From Arthrobacter globiformis (GTDB lineage: Bacteria > Actinomycetota > Actinomycetes > Actinomycetales > Micrococcaceae): a stretch of 64,000 nucleotides of DNA. Position 1 is the stretch's first letter. Every line of letters starts with the position of its first letter. The DNA lies in contig NZ_JAUSZX010000001.1 of NCBI RefSeq assembly GCF_030818015.1, positions 2,666,001 through 2,730,000 of the forward strand, in the 5' to 3' direction. Below the pieces are notes generated by a model. It did no database searches, had not been told where the DNA came from, and saw only the letters and a list, made by a program, of their open reading frames with translations. The position numbers and the translations under genes are program-made. Below are positions 17,215 through 26,019 of this stretch, one piece after another.

Positions 17215-18317
17215 CGGGCCGTCTCCAGATGCGGCTCGGCCTCGATGGCCCTGACGATGTCGGACGCAGTGACGGTGCCGATGAGCTCACCGCGGTCATT
17301 GACGACGACGCCGCGGCGGCTGGGGGAGGACAATGCGGCGTCAAGCAGCTGGCGCATGGTTCCGGACGATGTGGCGGACGTGCCGCTGAGGTTCAGATGC
17401 TCCCGCTTCAGCTCGCCGGCGATCAGTTCAGGCTGTGCCCAGCCAAGCGGCTTCCGTCCGCCGTCGACCACCAGGACCCATGCCCCGGAGGCCTTCGCGT
17501 GCGCCTCTGCGGAGGACGCTCCAAGCTGGACCACGGACTCTTCGCTGACCGTCACGTTCCCGGCCGCGTTTGTGAAGCCGAGGGAACGGTAGCCCCGGTC
17601 GCGTCCGACGAAGTCGGCCACGAATTCGTCGGCGGGGGAGGTCAGCAGCTCCGACGGCGTGGCCATCTGGGCGAGCTTTCCGCCGACGCGCATCACAGCC
17701 ACCTGGTCCCCGAGCTTGAGGGCCTCGTCGATGTCGTGGGTAACCATGATGATGGTCTTGCCGATTTCACGCTGCAGACGGAGGAATTCGTCCTGGAGCT
17801 GCGCACGGACCACGGGGTCGACGGCGCTGAAGGGTTCGTCCATGAGCATGAAGGCAGGGTCCGATGCCAAGGCGCGGGCCACACCGACACGCTGCTGCTG
17901 GCCGCCCGAAAGCTGCCAGGGGTAGCGTTTGGCGAAGTTCGCCGGGAGGCCGACCCGCTCCATAAGCTCAAGGGCCTTTATGCGGGCTTTTTGCCGGCTC
18001 TCTCCGAGCAGCACCGGCATGGTTGCGACGTTATCCACGATGGTGCGGTGCGGGAACAGTCCGGCGTGCTGGATGACATACCCGATCCGGCGGCGGAGCA
18101 ACGCTGCATCCATGCCGGAAGTTGGCTCGTCGTCCAGGTAGATGGTGCCGCTGGTGGGCTCGATCAGGCGGTTGATCATCCGCAGGGACGTGGTCTTGCC
18201 GCAGCCCGAAGGCCCAACCAGAATGGTCAGCTTCCCGGTAGGGGCTTCAAGGTTCAGCCCGTCGACAGCAACCGTGCCGTCGGGATAGGCCTTGGTGACA
18301 TTTTCAAACTTGATCAT
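17211..18317 (-). CDS. betaine-type ABC transporter ATPase with CBS domains
   Basis: 368-residue OpuCA/ProV-type ATPase. Walker A GPSGCGKT (35-42), Q-loop in VIQHAGLFPH, signature LSGGQQQR (136-143), Walker B FMLMDEP (156-162), switch His in MVTHDIDEA. A C-terminal CBS pair (about 240-360) resembles the ionic-strength sensor of osmotic transporters. Overlaps the iclR stop and the first permease start by 4 nt each. Confidence 0.93.
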   Translation of the reverse strand: MIKFENVTKAYPDGTVAVDGLNLEAPTGKLTILVGPSGCGKTTSLRMINRLIEPTSGTIYLDDEPTSGMDAALLRRRIGYVIQHAGLFPHRTIVDNVATMPVLLGESRQKARIKALELMERVGLPANFAKRYPWQLSGGQQQRVGVARALASDPAFMLMDEPFSAVDPVVRAQLQDEFLRLQREIGKTIIMVTHDIDEALKLGDQVAVMRVGGKLAQMATPSELLTSPADEFVADFVGRDRGYRSLGFTNAAGNVTVSEESVVQLGASSAEAHAKASGAWVLVVDGGRKPLGWAQPELIAGELKREHLNLSGTSATSSGTMRQLLDAALSSPSRRGVVVNDRGELIGTVTASDIVRAIEAEPHLETAR

Positions 18318-19012
18318 TTCTCTTCCATGCTTTCCGGGGGTGATCCATGGTCTTTGGAGGGCTCGGTGAGGATGTTGTCGGCCGCCTTCACAAGCTCCTC
18401 GCCAATGTTTTTGGCCTTCGCCTCGTCCAGCCGGTAGCTGGGTACCACGATGCTCAGGGCGGCCACGGTGCGGCCACCAATTACGATCGGTGCGGCGACG
18501 GCTGTGATGTCGTCTTCAACGCCGCTTCGCACTATCGCGAAGCCGCCGTCTGGTTGGCCGCTAGTCAGGACCTGCCCGGCGGCCGACCCTTCCAGCGGGA
18601 TGCTTCTGCCCACCCAGCTGGTATGCCGGACGGAGCGGGTGCCCTCGACAATTGCTATGTAGATTCCGGTGTCTCCAGGACCGGGAATGCTCAGATAGCA
18701 GGACTCGCCTGTCTGGGCCACCAGCCGCTTCATGTGCGGGGTGCAGAGCGAAACCAGTGACTCCTGGCCCAACGCCAGGGCGCCAAGCTGGATGACACTT
18801 GCACCGGGGCGGAAGTTCCCGCCCGGGTCCCGTGAAACGAAACCGCTGTTCTCCAGAGTGCGCAGGAGGCGAAGGGCCGTGCTCGCTGACAGGTCGACGA
18901 CGCGGGCGGCGTCGCTCAGGGTGAGGGAGCCGTCAGTACACACTGCACTGAGCAGTGCCAACGCCCTCTCAACCGTCCGTGTTGAAGAATCTGCAGCCAC
19001 TTTATGACCCAC
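18314..19012 (-). CDS. IclR-family transcriptional regulator
   Basis: IclR regulator: N-terminal winged HTH (RTVERALALLSAV ... LTLSDAARVVDLSASTALRLLRTLENSGFV) and C-terminal effector domain (SCYLSIPGPG, RHTSWVGRSIPLEGSAAGQVL, ITAVAAPIV). It heads the ABC/hutU/lyase operon (4-nt overlap with the ATPase) and is divergent from the M20/hutF operon, so it is the likely local regulator. The frame reaches an ATG at 19066, but that part contains the 19-nt operator-like repeat (19040-19058). A GTG at 19012 or 19000 is more plausible; no clear ribosome site decides between them. Confidence 0.88.
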   Translation of the reverse strand: MGHKVAADSSTRTVERALALLSAVCTDGSLTLSDAARVVDLSASTALRLLRTLENSGFVSRDPGGNFRPGASVIQLGALALGQESLVSLCTPHMKRLVAQTGESCYLSIPGPGDTGIYIAIVEGTRSVRHTSWVGRSIPLEGSAAGQVLTSGQPDGGFAIVRSGVEDDITAVAAPIVIGGRTVAALSIVVPSYRLDEAKAKNIGEELVKAADNILTEPSKDHGSPPESMEEK

Positions 19013-19039
19013 TTTCAAGTGGTCCGAATCACTTTGTCT

Positions 19040-19058
19040 TGCCACCAAGTAAAAACCA
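19040..19058. promoter_or_regulatory. operator-like repeat, left copy
   Basis: TGCCACCAAGTAAAAACCA, the inverted copy (18 of 19 matches) of the site at 19217-19235. The pair brackets the divergent promoter region between iclR and the M20 gene and is the likely IclR-protein binding site. AACCAACTTTCACC directly after it may extend the site. Confidence 0.6.
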
Positions 19059-19216
19059 ACTTTCACCGGACGGCAATAGCTGGCCTTTATATTTCACGGG
19101 TTCTTCACGAAGTCGGGGTTGATTGAGACCGTGTGCAACGATCCCGTTTCGGCCAGGTTGCGGGCGTGTTAACTGTCAGGGGTGCCTGCGGCGACGCCTT
19201 GTCACTCAGTAGAAAC

Positions 19217-19235
19217 TGGTTTTTACTTGATGGCA
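19217..19235. promoter_or_regulatory. operator-like repeat, right copy
   Basis: TGGTTTTTACTTGATGGCA, mirror of 19040-19058, 25 nt before the M20 start at 19260. Two mirrored sites, each just upstream of one divergent operon, would let one regulator control both. Confidence 0.6.
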
Positions 19236-19259
19236 GTTCGTACAACGCGGAGGTTCATT

Positions 19260-20459
19260 TTGGAAACCGTCAATCAGCTCCTTGACTCGATCAAGGACGT
19301 GGGCCGCGACGCGGTGCGCGGAGGCTATTCCCGGGCCGTCTACTCGACGGCTGAACTCGACCTGAGGGCGTGGTTCACCGAACAGGCGCTCCAGCGCGGG
19401 CTGGCCGTCGAGACCGACCGCAACGGCATCATCTGGGCGTGGTGGGGCAAACCCCAGGACGGCGCACTGGTCACGGGAAGCCATCTCGATTCTGTCCCCG
19501 GCGGCGGCGCCTTTGACGGCCCGCTCGGCGTCGCATCGGCACTCGCCGCCGTCGACATTCTCATAGCCCGCGGAAAAGTGCCGAACCGGTCCCTGGCCAT
19601 CACAGTGTTCCCGGAAGAGGAGGGCTCCCGCTTCGGGGTGGCCTGCCTCGGATCCCGCCTTCTCGCCGGAGCCATCGACGTCGATAAAGCCCGGAACCTG
19701 CGTGACGGCGAAGGCAACACCTTTGCGGACGTCGCAAGGTTGAACGGCCTCGATCCCCTGCACGTCGGTCCGGATCCCGAGGCCCTGGCCCGGATCGGCG
19801 ACTTCGTCGAACTGCACGTGGAGCAGGGCAAAGGCTTGGGGACGGGCGGCCCTGCCATCGCCGTCGGAAGTTCCATCTTGGGGCATGGCCGGTGGAAGCT
19901 GAGCATCGGCGGCCAGGGCAACCACGCCGGCACCACCCTGATGGCGGACCGGGCGGATCCGATGGTGGCAGCGGCGCAGATCATCGTCGCCGTACGTGAC
20001 GCCGCCGCAGCCCAGCCGGATGCGCGCGCCACGGTCGGGCGCCTGCTGCCGGTACCCGGCGGAACCAACGTCATTGCCTCCCGCGTGGACATGTGGCTCG
20101 ATGCCCGGCATCCCGACGACGCCGTGACCGCCAGGCTGATCGAGTCGATCTACGGCGCCGCCCGGCAGATAGCGGACGGCGAAGGGTGCTCAGTTTCCCT
20201 CACCGAGGAGTCCTACAGCGGCACTGTCCGTTTCGATCCCGGCCTGACCCGGCGGATCAGCGGTATCCTGCCCGGCGCTCCGCTGCTGGCCACCGGTGCC
20301 GGCCACGACGCCGGGGTCCTCGCCGCCTATGTGCCGTCCGCGATGCTGTTCGTCCGCAATCCCAGCGGCATCTCGCATTCGCCTGAAGAGTATGTTGCTG
20401 ACGAGGACGCCAACACCGGGGCCGAGGCCCTGGCGGATGTCCTGGAGGGCCTGCTGTGA
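19260..20459 (+). CDS. M20-family amidohydrolase (allantoate/carbamoyl-amino-acid hydrolase type)
   Basis: 399-residue metallopeptidase-fold amidohydrolase of the AllC/HyuC group. Metal-site segments: GSHLDSVPGGGAFDG (His, Asp), FPEEEGSRF (Glu-Glu) and ELHVEQG (His); dimerisation-domain GQGNHAGTT; GAGHDAGVLA and GISHSPEEYV at the end. Family members cleave N-carbamoyl or N-formimino/ureido groups. TTG at 19260 after GGAGG is the start; the longer frame covers the operator. It overlaps hutF by 4 nt, so it probably acts on the N-formyl- or N-carbamoyl-glutamate product as a substitute for HutG (inference). Confidence 0.9.
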   Translation: METVNQLLDSIKDVGRDAVRGGYSRAVYSTAELDLRAWFTEQALQRGLAVETDRNGIIWAWWGKPQDGALVTGSHLDSVPGGGAFDGPLGVASALAAVDILIARGKVPNRSLAITVFPEEEGSRFGVACLGSRLLAGAIDVDKARNLRDGEGNTFADVARLNGLDPLHVGPDPEALARIGDFVELHVEQGKGLGTGGPAIAVGSSILGHGRWKLSIGGQGNHAGTTLMADRADPMVAAAQIIVAVRDAAAAQPDARATVGRLLPVPGGTNVIASRVDMWLDARHPDDAVTARLIESIYGAARQIADGEGCSVSLTEESYSGTVRFDPGLTRRISGILPGAPLLATGAGHDAGVLAAYVPSAMLFVRNPSGISHSPEEYVADEDANTGAEALADVLEGLL

Positions 20460-21823
20460 CCGGGTTCTGGTGCGAGTCTGCTGTTGTGGGCGGCGAGGGT
20501 GGCACCGGCGAAGCCGACGGCGGTCCCACCGCGCTCGCGTCGGTACGGCTGGAGATACGGGACGGCCGCATTGCGGCGCTCACGCCGGGTGCGGAGGCGG
20601 AGCCCGGCGACCACATCTTGAAGGGCGTCGTCTTTCCGGCCGCGGCCAACGCCCATTCCCACGCCTTCCATAGGATCCTGCGGGGACGCACGCACGACGG
20701 ACGCGGCGATTTCTGGGTTTGGCGGGAACAGATGTACCGGAGCGCGGCCGAGCTGACGCCGGAGACGTACGAAAAGCTCGCCAGCGCGGTGTTCGCGGAA
20801 ATGGTGGTTGCCGGTTTCAGCAGCGTGGCCGAGTTCCACTATGTGCACCACCAGCCGGGCGGGGCCCACTACGCGGAACCCCACGCCATGGAGCTGGCCC
20901 TGGCACGGGCAGCAATGGCAGCCGGGATCCGGCTGACGCTCCTTGACACGCTGTACCTCGCGGGAGGGATCGGCACGCCGCTGAGTCCCGAGCAGTCGAG
21001 GTTCGGCGACGCCGATGTCCAGGCCTGGCTGGAGAGGCTGGAATCGCTTCGTACCGAAATCGCGCGAAGCTTTCCCCCCGAGATGGTGGGCGTGGGTGCC
21101 GCGCTGCATTCCGTGCGCGGCGTCCCGGACGAGGACCTGGCGGCGGTGGCCGGACAGCTGCCCGCGGATATGCCTCTGCACATCCACCTCAGCGAACAGC
21201 CGGCGGAGAACGAGGCCTGCCTTGCGGCTTACGGCGTCACGCCCGCGGGTCTGCTGGAGCGGCACGGACTGCTGTCCCGGCGGCTCTCGGCCGTCCATGC
21301 CACGCATCTGACGCCCGGGGACATCGCCTTGCTCGGCACCGCCGGGGCAACGGTGGTGATGTGTCCCAGCACCGAGGCCGACCTTGCCGACGGGATCGGC
21401 CCGGCCCGCGCGTTGTTCGACGCCGGAGCCGCCATAGCACTGGGCACCGACCAGCACGCCATCATCGATCCGTGGGTGGAAATGCGCACGCTGGAGCACG
21501 GTGAGCGACTCGGTTCCGGGCAGCGCGGCAGGTTCTCCCCGCAGGAACTGCTGCGGGCCGCTACGGACGGGGCCACTCGAGCCATGGCCACGCCCATCGC
21601 CGCATTTGTCCTGTCGGTCGGCGCGGTCTGCGACCTGATGGCTGTGGATCCCGGGTCGGCACGCACGGCCGGTTCGAAGGCACTGCAGTTTCCGTTCAGC
21701 GCCACGGCCAGCGACGTCACCGACGTCGTCATCGCCGGCGAGCTGGTGGCCTCCAACGGCATCCACCGGCGGCTCGGCCCACCGGGCAGCCGCCTGACGG
21801 AGGCGTTGAAGGACTTCTCCTGA
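20456..21823 (+). CDS. hutF: formimidoylglutamate deiminase
   Basis: 455-residue amidohydrolase-superfamily enzyme that turns N-formimino-L-glutamate into N-formyl-L-glutamate and ammonia. Metal ligands: NAHSHAFHR (His-x-His), HIHLSEQPAENEAC (His) and GTDQHAIIDPW (Asp); CPSTEADLADGI is typical of HutF. GTG at 20456 overlaps the stop of the M20 gene by 4 nt. This is the five-step hut branch, but neither imidazolonepropionase (hutI) nor hutG is found in the window. Confidence 0.93.
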   Translation: MTGFWCESAVVGGEGGTGEADGGPTALASVRLEIRDGRIAALTPGAEAEPGDHILKGVVFPAAANAHSHAFHRILRGRTHDGRGDFWVWREQMYRSAAELTPETYEKLASAVFAEMVVAGFSSVAEFHYVHHQPGGAHYAEPHAMELALARAAMAAGIRLTLLDTLYLAGGIGTPLSPEQSRFGDADVQAWLERLESLRTEIARSFPPEMVGVGAALHSVRGVPDEDLAAVAGQLPADMPLHIHLSEQPAENEACLAAYGVTPAGLLERHGLLSRRLSAVHATHLTPGDIALLGTAGATVVMCPSTEADLADGIGPARALFDAGAAIALGTDQHAIIDPWVEMRTLEHGERLGSGQRGRFSPQELLRAATDGATRAMATPIAAFVLSVGAVCDLMAVDPGSARTAGSKALQFPFSATASDVTDVVIAGELVASNGIHRRLGPPGSRLTEALKDFS

Positions 21824-21894
21824 AGAGAATGTTCACCACGGGGAAAAACCGGCGAAGGCGGCAGCGCCGGCATCACCAAAAGCGGTGTCGGCAA

Positions 21895-23298
21895 TTAGCG
21901 GACTTTTTGGATGGCAACGTCGTCAGCGCCTGGGCCCGGGATACTGGCAGCCGGTCCTGCCTGTCCTGCAGGTCCGGCGGTCAGGATTTCAGCGGCCGCC
22001 GCCGTTTCACCCTGGAAGGCCGCCAGCATGGCGTGACGGTCGAACTGGCCTTCCCATTTGGCTACAACGAATGTCGCGACGCAGTTTCCCAGGAGGTTCA
22101 CGGTGACGCGCATGGAGTCCATCAGGCGGTCGGCGCCCAGCAGCAGCGCTACGCCCGCCACGGGGAAGACGCCCAGTGCCCCGGCGGTTGCCGATAGGGC
22201 CAGGAATGCTGACCCGGGCACGCCGGCCATGCCTTTTGAGGTCAGCATGAGGATGCCAAGGGCTGTCAGCTGTTGGCCGAGGTCAAGGCTGTGCCCGAAG
22301 GCTTGAGCCAGGAACAGGAGCGAGATGGACAGGTACAGGGCCGCCCCGTCCAGATTGAATGAGTAGCCTGTCGGCACGACGAGGCCGGTGGTGGCACGGG
22401 AGCAGCCTGCGTTGGTCAGCTTGGTCATGATCCGCGGAAGGACGGATTCAGTGGAGGCCGTGCCCAGTGCCAGCAGAAACTCTTCGCGGGAGTACTTGAT
22501 GAACTGCCACAGCGGGACTCGCGGATAAACCCAGGCCACGATGAACAGAAGGCCTATGAAAACCAAAGCTGAGCCGTAGCAGGCACCGATCAGCAGAGCA
22601 TAGGTGCCTAGGGAGCTGAGGCCGTACTGGCCGATGACGAAGGCCATTGCGCCGAATGCACCCAACGGTGCAACCCGCATCACCCAGCCCATGATCTTGA
22701 AAAACAGCTCGAGGGTTGTTTCCAGAAGAGCTATGACCGGCTTGCACCGCTCCCGCCCGACCGCGACGATGGCAGCCCCGAAGAACACAGAGAAGCAGAG
22801 GACCTGCAGCAGAGTGTTGGAGGCAAAAGCACCAACCACGCTGGTGGGAATAATCCCCAGAAGGAACTGCCCTGCGTCTTTGGGCGACGCCGTAGTGGTC
22901 TTCGCGTTCAGGGCGTCCTGGGAAAGCGTTGCCGGATCCACGTTCAGGCCTGCTCCGGGCTGGACGACATTGGCCACCACGAGTCCGAAGGCCAGGGCGA
23001 AGAGCGTGGCGCCCGTGAAGTAGAGCAGGGCCTTCACGCCCACGCGGCCAACGGACTTCACGTCGTCTACTGCCGAGATGCCGGTGACGATCACCAGGAA
23101 GATCAACGGTGCAATGATCATCTTGATGAGCTGAATGAAGCCGTCGCCCAGGGGCCGCAGGCTGGATCCCAGTTCCGGCCAGAAGGATCCGACCGAGACG
23201 CCGGCAATCACAGCGATCAGGATCTGGAAGAACAAGGATTTGTGCAGTGGCTTCTTCATGGCCGAAGGGCCGGCCGCTGGAGCTGGGGGGATCTTCAT
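21895..23298 (-). CDS. dicarboxylate/amino acid:cation symporter
   Basis: About 467 residues, DAACS (DctA/GltP) family: eight-helix carrier with re-entrant loops. Typical segments: FIQLIKMIIAPLIFLVIVTGI, GYSFNLDGAALYLS, and SKGMAGVPGSAFLAL. Takes up C4-dicarboxylates or glutamate/aspartate with Na+ or H+. Convergent with hutF (71 nt). Several ATG codons are possible; 23298 is used, an earlier one at 23346 and a later one (MKKPLHKSLFF) also fit. No ribosome site decides. Confidence 0.92.
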   Translation of the reverse strand: MKIPPAPAAGPSAMKKPLHKSLFFQILIAVIAGVSVGSFWPELGSSLRPLGDGFIQLIKMIIAPLIFLVIVTGISAVDDVKSVGRVGVKALLYFTGATLFALAFGLVVANVVQPGAGLNVDPATLSQDALNAKTTTASPKDAGQFLLGIIPTSVVGAFASNTLLQVLCFSVFFGAAIVAVGRERCKPVIALLETTLELFFKIMGWVMRVAPLGAFGAMAFVIGQYGLSSLGTYALLIGACYGSALVFIGLLFIVAWVYPRVPLWQFIKYSREEFLLALGTASTESVLPRIMTKLTNAGCSRATTGLVVPTGYSFNLDGAALYLSISLLFLAQAFGHSLDLGQQLTALGILMLTSKGMAGVPGSAFLALSATAGALGVFPVAGVALLLGADRLMDSMRVTVNLLGNCVATFVVAKWEGQFDRHAMLAAFQGETAAAAEILTAGPAGQAGPAASIPGPGADDVAIQKVR

Positions 23299-23346
23299 GA
23301 GCTGCCTGTCTGTGTGGGAGCCGCAGGAATCCGCGGCCGAGGTCAC

Positions 23347-23946
23347 AGTTGACGCTATGGAGGCAGTGTTTCGTAACTGCTACATCAAAGGTTCAGCCAC
23401 GTTTAACATCGAAATAAAACTTCCACATTGCGGAAGATTCCATCCCTTGTCTGATGGCCTTCGCCCCGTGGGAGCCATCCAGGCCTCGCTGGAAACAGAG
23501 GGTTTGCGGCCGTCGAAGGCGGGCTCATGAACGGGCATCTCATGCGCTGTTCGGCCAGCACCAGAGCCTGCAGTGGGCACGATGGACAGCAGCCACCATG
23601 AGTACGCAACGAGACCGAGCAGGTGCAGTACTTCAAGCGCCACGGATCCGTTGCCTGGATGTGGTGGGTGAGCACCAGTGGCAGAGGAAACACCACCGCG
23701 ACGGCACAGAACAGCAGCTTACGCAACACAGCTAAGACACCTCCCAACGGTCCCGGCCGGGCACGCCCGCCTGTGTTCCGACGTCGGCGTGACACCCGGA
23801 GAAACCAGATCGCTGGTCGACATGCAGCGACGAACGTGGTTGGCGACTTTGATGGCGGATCGCTTTCGGCCAGCGGCGTATAAGGCCACGCCAATGTCCG
23901 TCATGTTCAGTTAGCTGGAACGCGGTTCGGCGCGGTCGTGCGCGCT
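23347..23946. other. intergenic, no supported gene
   Basis: 600 bp between the symporter gene and a broken regulator. A minus-strand frame contains a hydrophobic stretch (LLFCAVAVVFPLPLVL) but the rest is Cys/Pro-rich without a known family or ribosome site. The promoter of the symporter must lie at its left edge. Confidence 0.45.
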
Positions 23947-24863
23947 TCAGCGGGGCTGGTCGCTGCGGTCTGCAGGATCGTTTGAGAGGGTTTCAGAAGG
24001 GTCCCGGCGGGAGGTGTTCCAGCTGGCGAGAAAATCGAGTTGTTCCTGGGCGTGGCTGCCCGGCTCGGCAGTGTAGGCGATCAGGGTCAGATCCTCGCCG
24101 GGCAGTTCCAGTGCGTCGCCCGTGAGTTCGATGTCGCCGACCAGCGCGTTGTGCAGGGTCTTGCGTGCCGAACGGTGGTGCCGGACGTTGTGTCGGGCCC
24201 AGCGGGTGGAGAATTCGACGCTGCCGGTCGCGAGATCGCCGATGAGAACGTTCAATTCCCGGTCATTGGGGCTGCGGCCGGATTCAACGCGAAGGGCGGC
24301 CGCCAGGTCGTCGGCCACGGCGTTCCATTCGAGGAAGAACTCCTGGGAACGCGGGTCCAGAAAGATGAAGCGGGCGAGATTCAGGGGCAGAGTGTCCGGG
24401 TTGAAGATTCCGCTGTAAAGGGCGAAGCCGAGACTATTGGCGGCGATAATATCCCGGCGGGCATTGCGGTGTATGCCGGCGTGCCGGTCATTCCGTCAAG
24501 GATCCGTTGCGTGCTGGGGCGTATGTGCATGTGTGCCCAGCGTGGGCCACGGGGCCGCGAGGCAGGCGATGGAGCTGCTGCCTTGGCCAAGTCGAAAAGG
24601 TGGACGCGTTCGGCTTCGTCGAGTTGAAGGGTGCGGGCGAGGGAATCAAGCACCGACTCCGAAACCCCTCGGAGGTTTCGCCGTTCAAGGCGGGCGTAGT
24701 ACTCCGTGCTGACGCCCGAGAGCATGGCAACTTCTTCGCGCTTGAGCCCCTGCACCCTCCGGTTCCCGCCGTACGCGGGCAGTCCGGCTTGGGCCGGGGT
24801 AATCCTGGCACGGCGGCTCGTGAGGAACTCGCGTACGTCCTTGCTGTTGTCCATGGTTCCCAC
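23947..24863 (-). pseudogene. MmyB-type XRE regulator, frameshifted
   Basis: N-terminal part (from ATG 24863): SRRARITPAQAGLPAYGG, then LKREEVAMLSGVSTEYYARLERRNL, the HTH of MmyB/XRE regulators. Near 24463 the frame slips by one base; in the other frame NARRDIIAANSLGFALYSG and the MmyB ligand-binding domain continue to 23947 (STRWARHNVRHHRSARKTL). Only this one lesion is seen, so a sequencing error is possible. It is divergent from an MFS remnant, the same layout as at 31.5-33.2 kb. Confidence 0.8.
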
Positions 24864-24974
24864 GCTACGACGCGTGGGTCCTTATCAAACAGGAACTGTC
24901 ATTACACCTCACAGCAGGTACTCCCACGCGCCTGAATGAGCTGGTTCTCTTGAATCAGTTCCTGTTTCCCTGTT

Positions 24975-25199
24975 TGAAAGGAATCCTGGCCCGGCCGCGG
25001 GCGTCCCTGGCAGTTGCCATGCTGGGCTTCTTCGTTGTCGCCCTCCCCAGATCGTCAACGTGGCGCTGCCTTCGATCCGCAGAGACCTCGGGGGCGGCCT
25101 GTCCGGGCTGCAGTGGATCGTACCGGTTACACGTTGATGTTTTCCGCGCTGCAGCTGTTCGCCGGGACATTCTCGGACCGTGTGGGGGCCCGCCGCGCC
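24975..25199 (+). pseudogene. MFS transporter, N-terminal remnant
   Basis: Pieces of the first helices of a DHA2-type drug transporter in three frames: LAVAMLGFFVVAL, then IVNVALPSIRRDLGGGLSGLQWIV (from 25048), then GYTLMFSALQLFAGTFSDRVG. After GARRA the sequence changes to an aldo/keto reductase at 25200, so the rest of the transporter is deleted. Divergent from the MmyB-type regulator, which probably controlled it. Confidence 0.7.
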
Positions 25200-25427
25200 T
25201 ACGACCCGGCCCAGGTCATGCTGCGCTGGCACCTGCAGGAAGGACGTTCGGTAATCCCGAAGTCCGAGAACCCGGACCGCATCGCCGCGAACTTCGACGT
25301 TTTCGATTTTGAACTCAGCCCTGAACAGATCACCGCCATCGACGGCCTCGACACGGGTGTGCGTGGCGGCCCGGAACCGGAAACCGTGACCCCCGAGGCA
25401 TTCAGCCGCGACATCCCCGAAGCCTGA
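25200..25427 (+). pseudogene. aldo/keto reductase, C-terminal remnant
   Basis: In frame with the preceding MFS piece: QVMLRWHLQEGRSVIPKS, NPDRIAANFDVFDFELS, ITAIDGLDTGVRGGPEPE and a normal C terminus. These are the NADPH-binding end of an aldo/keto reductase; the TIM-barrel start is missing. A single deletion joining two genes at about 25200 explains the chimera. Confidence 0.75.
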
Positions 25428-25434
25428 GCTTCGC

Positions 25435-25927
25435 ATGGACAATGAACCGGAAGTCCGGAAAGTTCCAAGGACAGTTGCATCGTCCCGGAGGAACGCAGCC
25501 AGGGCCGGCGCAGCAACGATCGCAGGCCTGGCCGCAACGGCAGCCGTCGCCGGCTGCACCCCCCGGGCCGGGAGCGACAGCGGCCACCTCGACTGTGCCG
25601 TATCCCTCTGCCAGCCAGCCGGTAACGGCAGGGGAGTACGCCGACGGTCAGTACCAAGCCACGGGTTCGTACGGCAGCGGCCCGTCCAGCATCGGCGTCA
25701 GCATGACGCTGGACAACGGCGTTGTCACGGCGGTCCGGGTGACGCCGAACGCCACGGATCCGACCTCCCTGGACTACCAGGAAAGGATCGCGGACGCTGT
25801 CCGGGCCGTTGTTGTTGGCCGCAGGATTGACCAGCTCCGCGTCCAGAAGATCGCCGGATCCAGCGGTACTCCCAATGGGTTCAACGACGCTGTCAGCAAG
25901 ATCAAGGAAGCTGCCCAGCGAGGCTGA
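25435..25927 (+). pseudogene. FMN-binding lipoprotein, frameshifted
   Basis: From ATG 25435 the first frame gives a lipoprotein leader ending GLAATAAVAGC. Near 25570 the frame changes, and a complete FMN-binding domain follows in the other frame to 25927 (GEYADGQYQATGSYGSGPSSIGVSMTLDNG cut short here; then TPNATDPTSLDYQ and KIAGSSGTPNGFNDAV). One frame change only; decay or sequencing error. Such proteins carry covalent FMN in extracytoplasmic electron transfer. Confidence 0.7.
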
Positions 25928-26019
25928 TGCGGAGGCAGGCGGCGGGTCATTGGTACTGGCCCGCCCTCCTGTTGATGGTCCCGGCCGCATATGGAGGCGG
26001 CGCCGGTGATGTCATTCCG

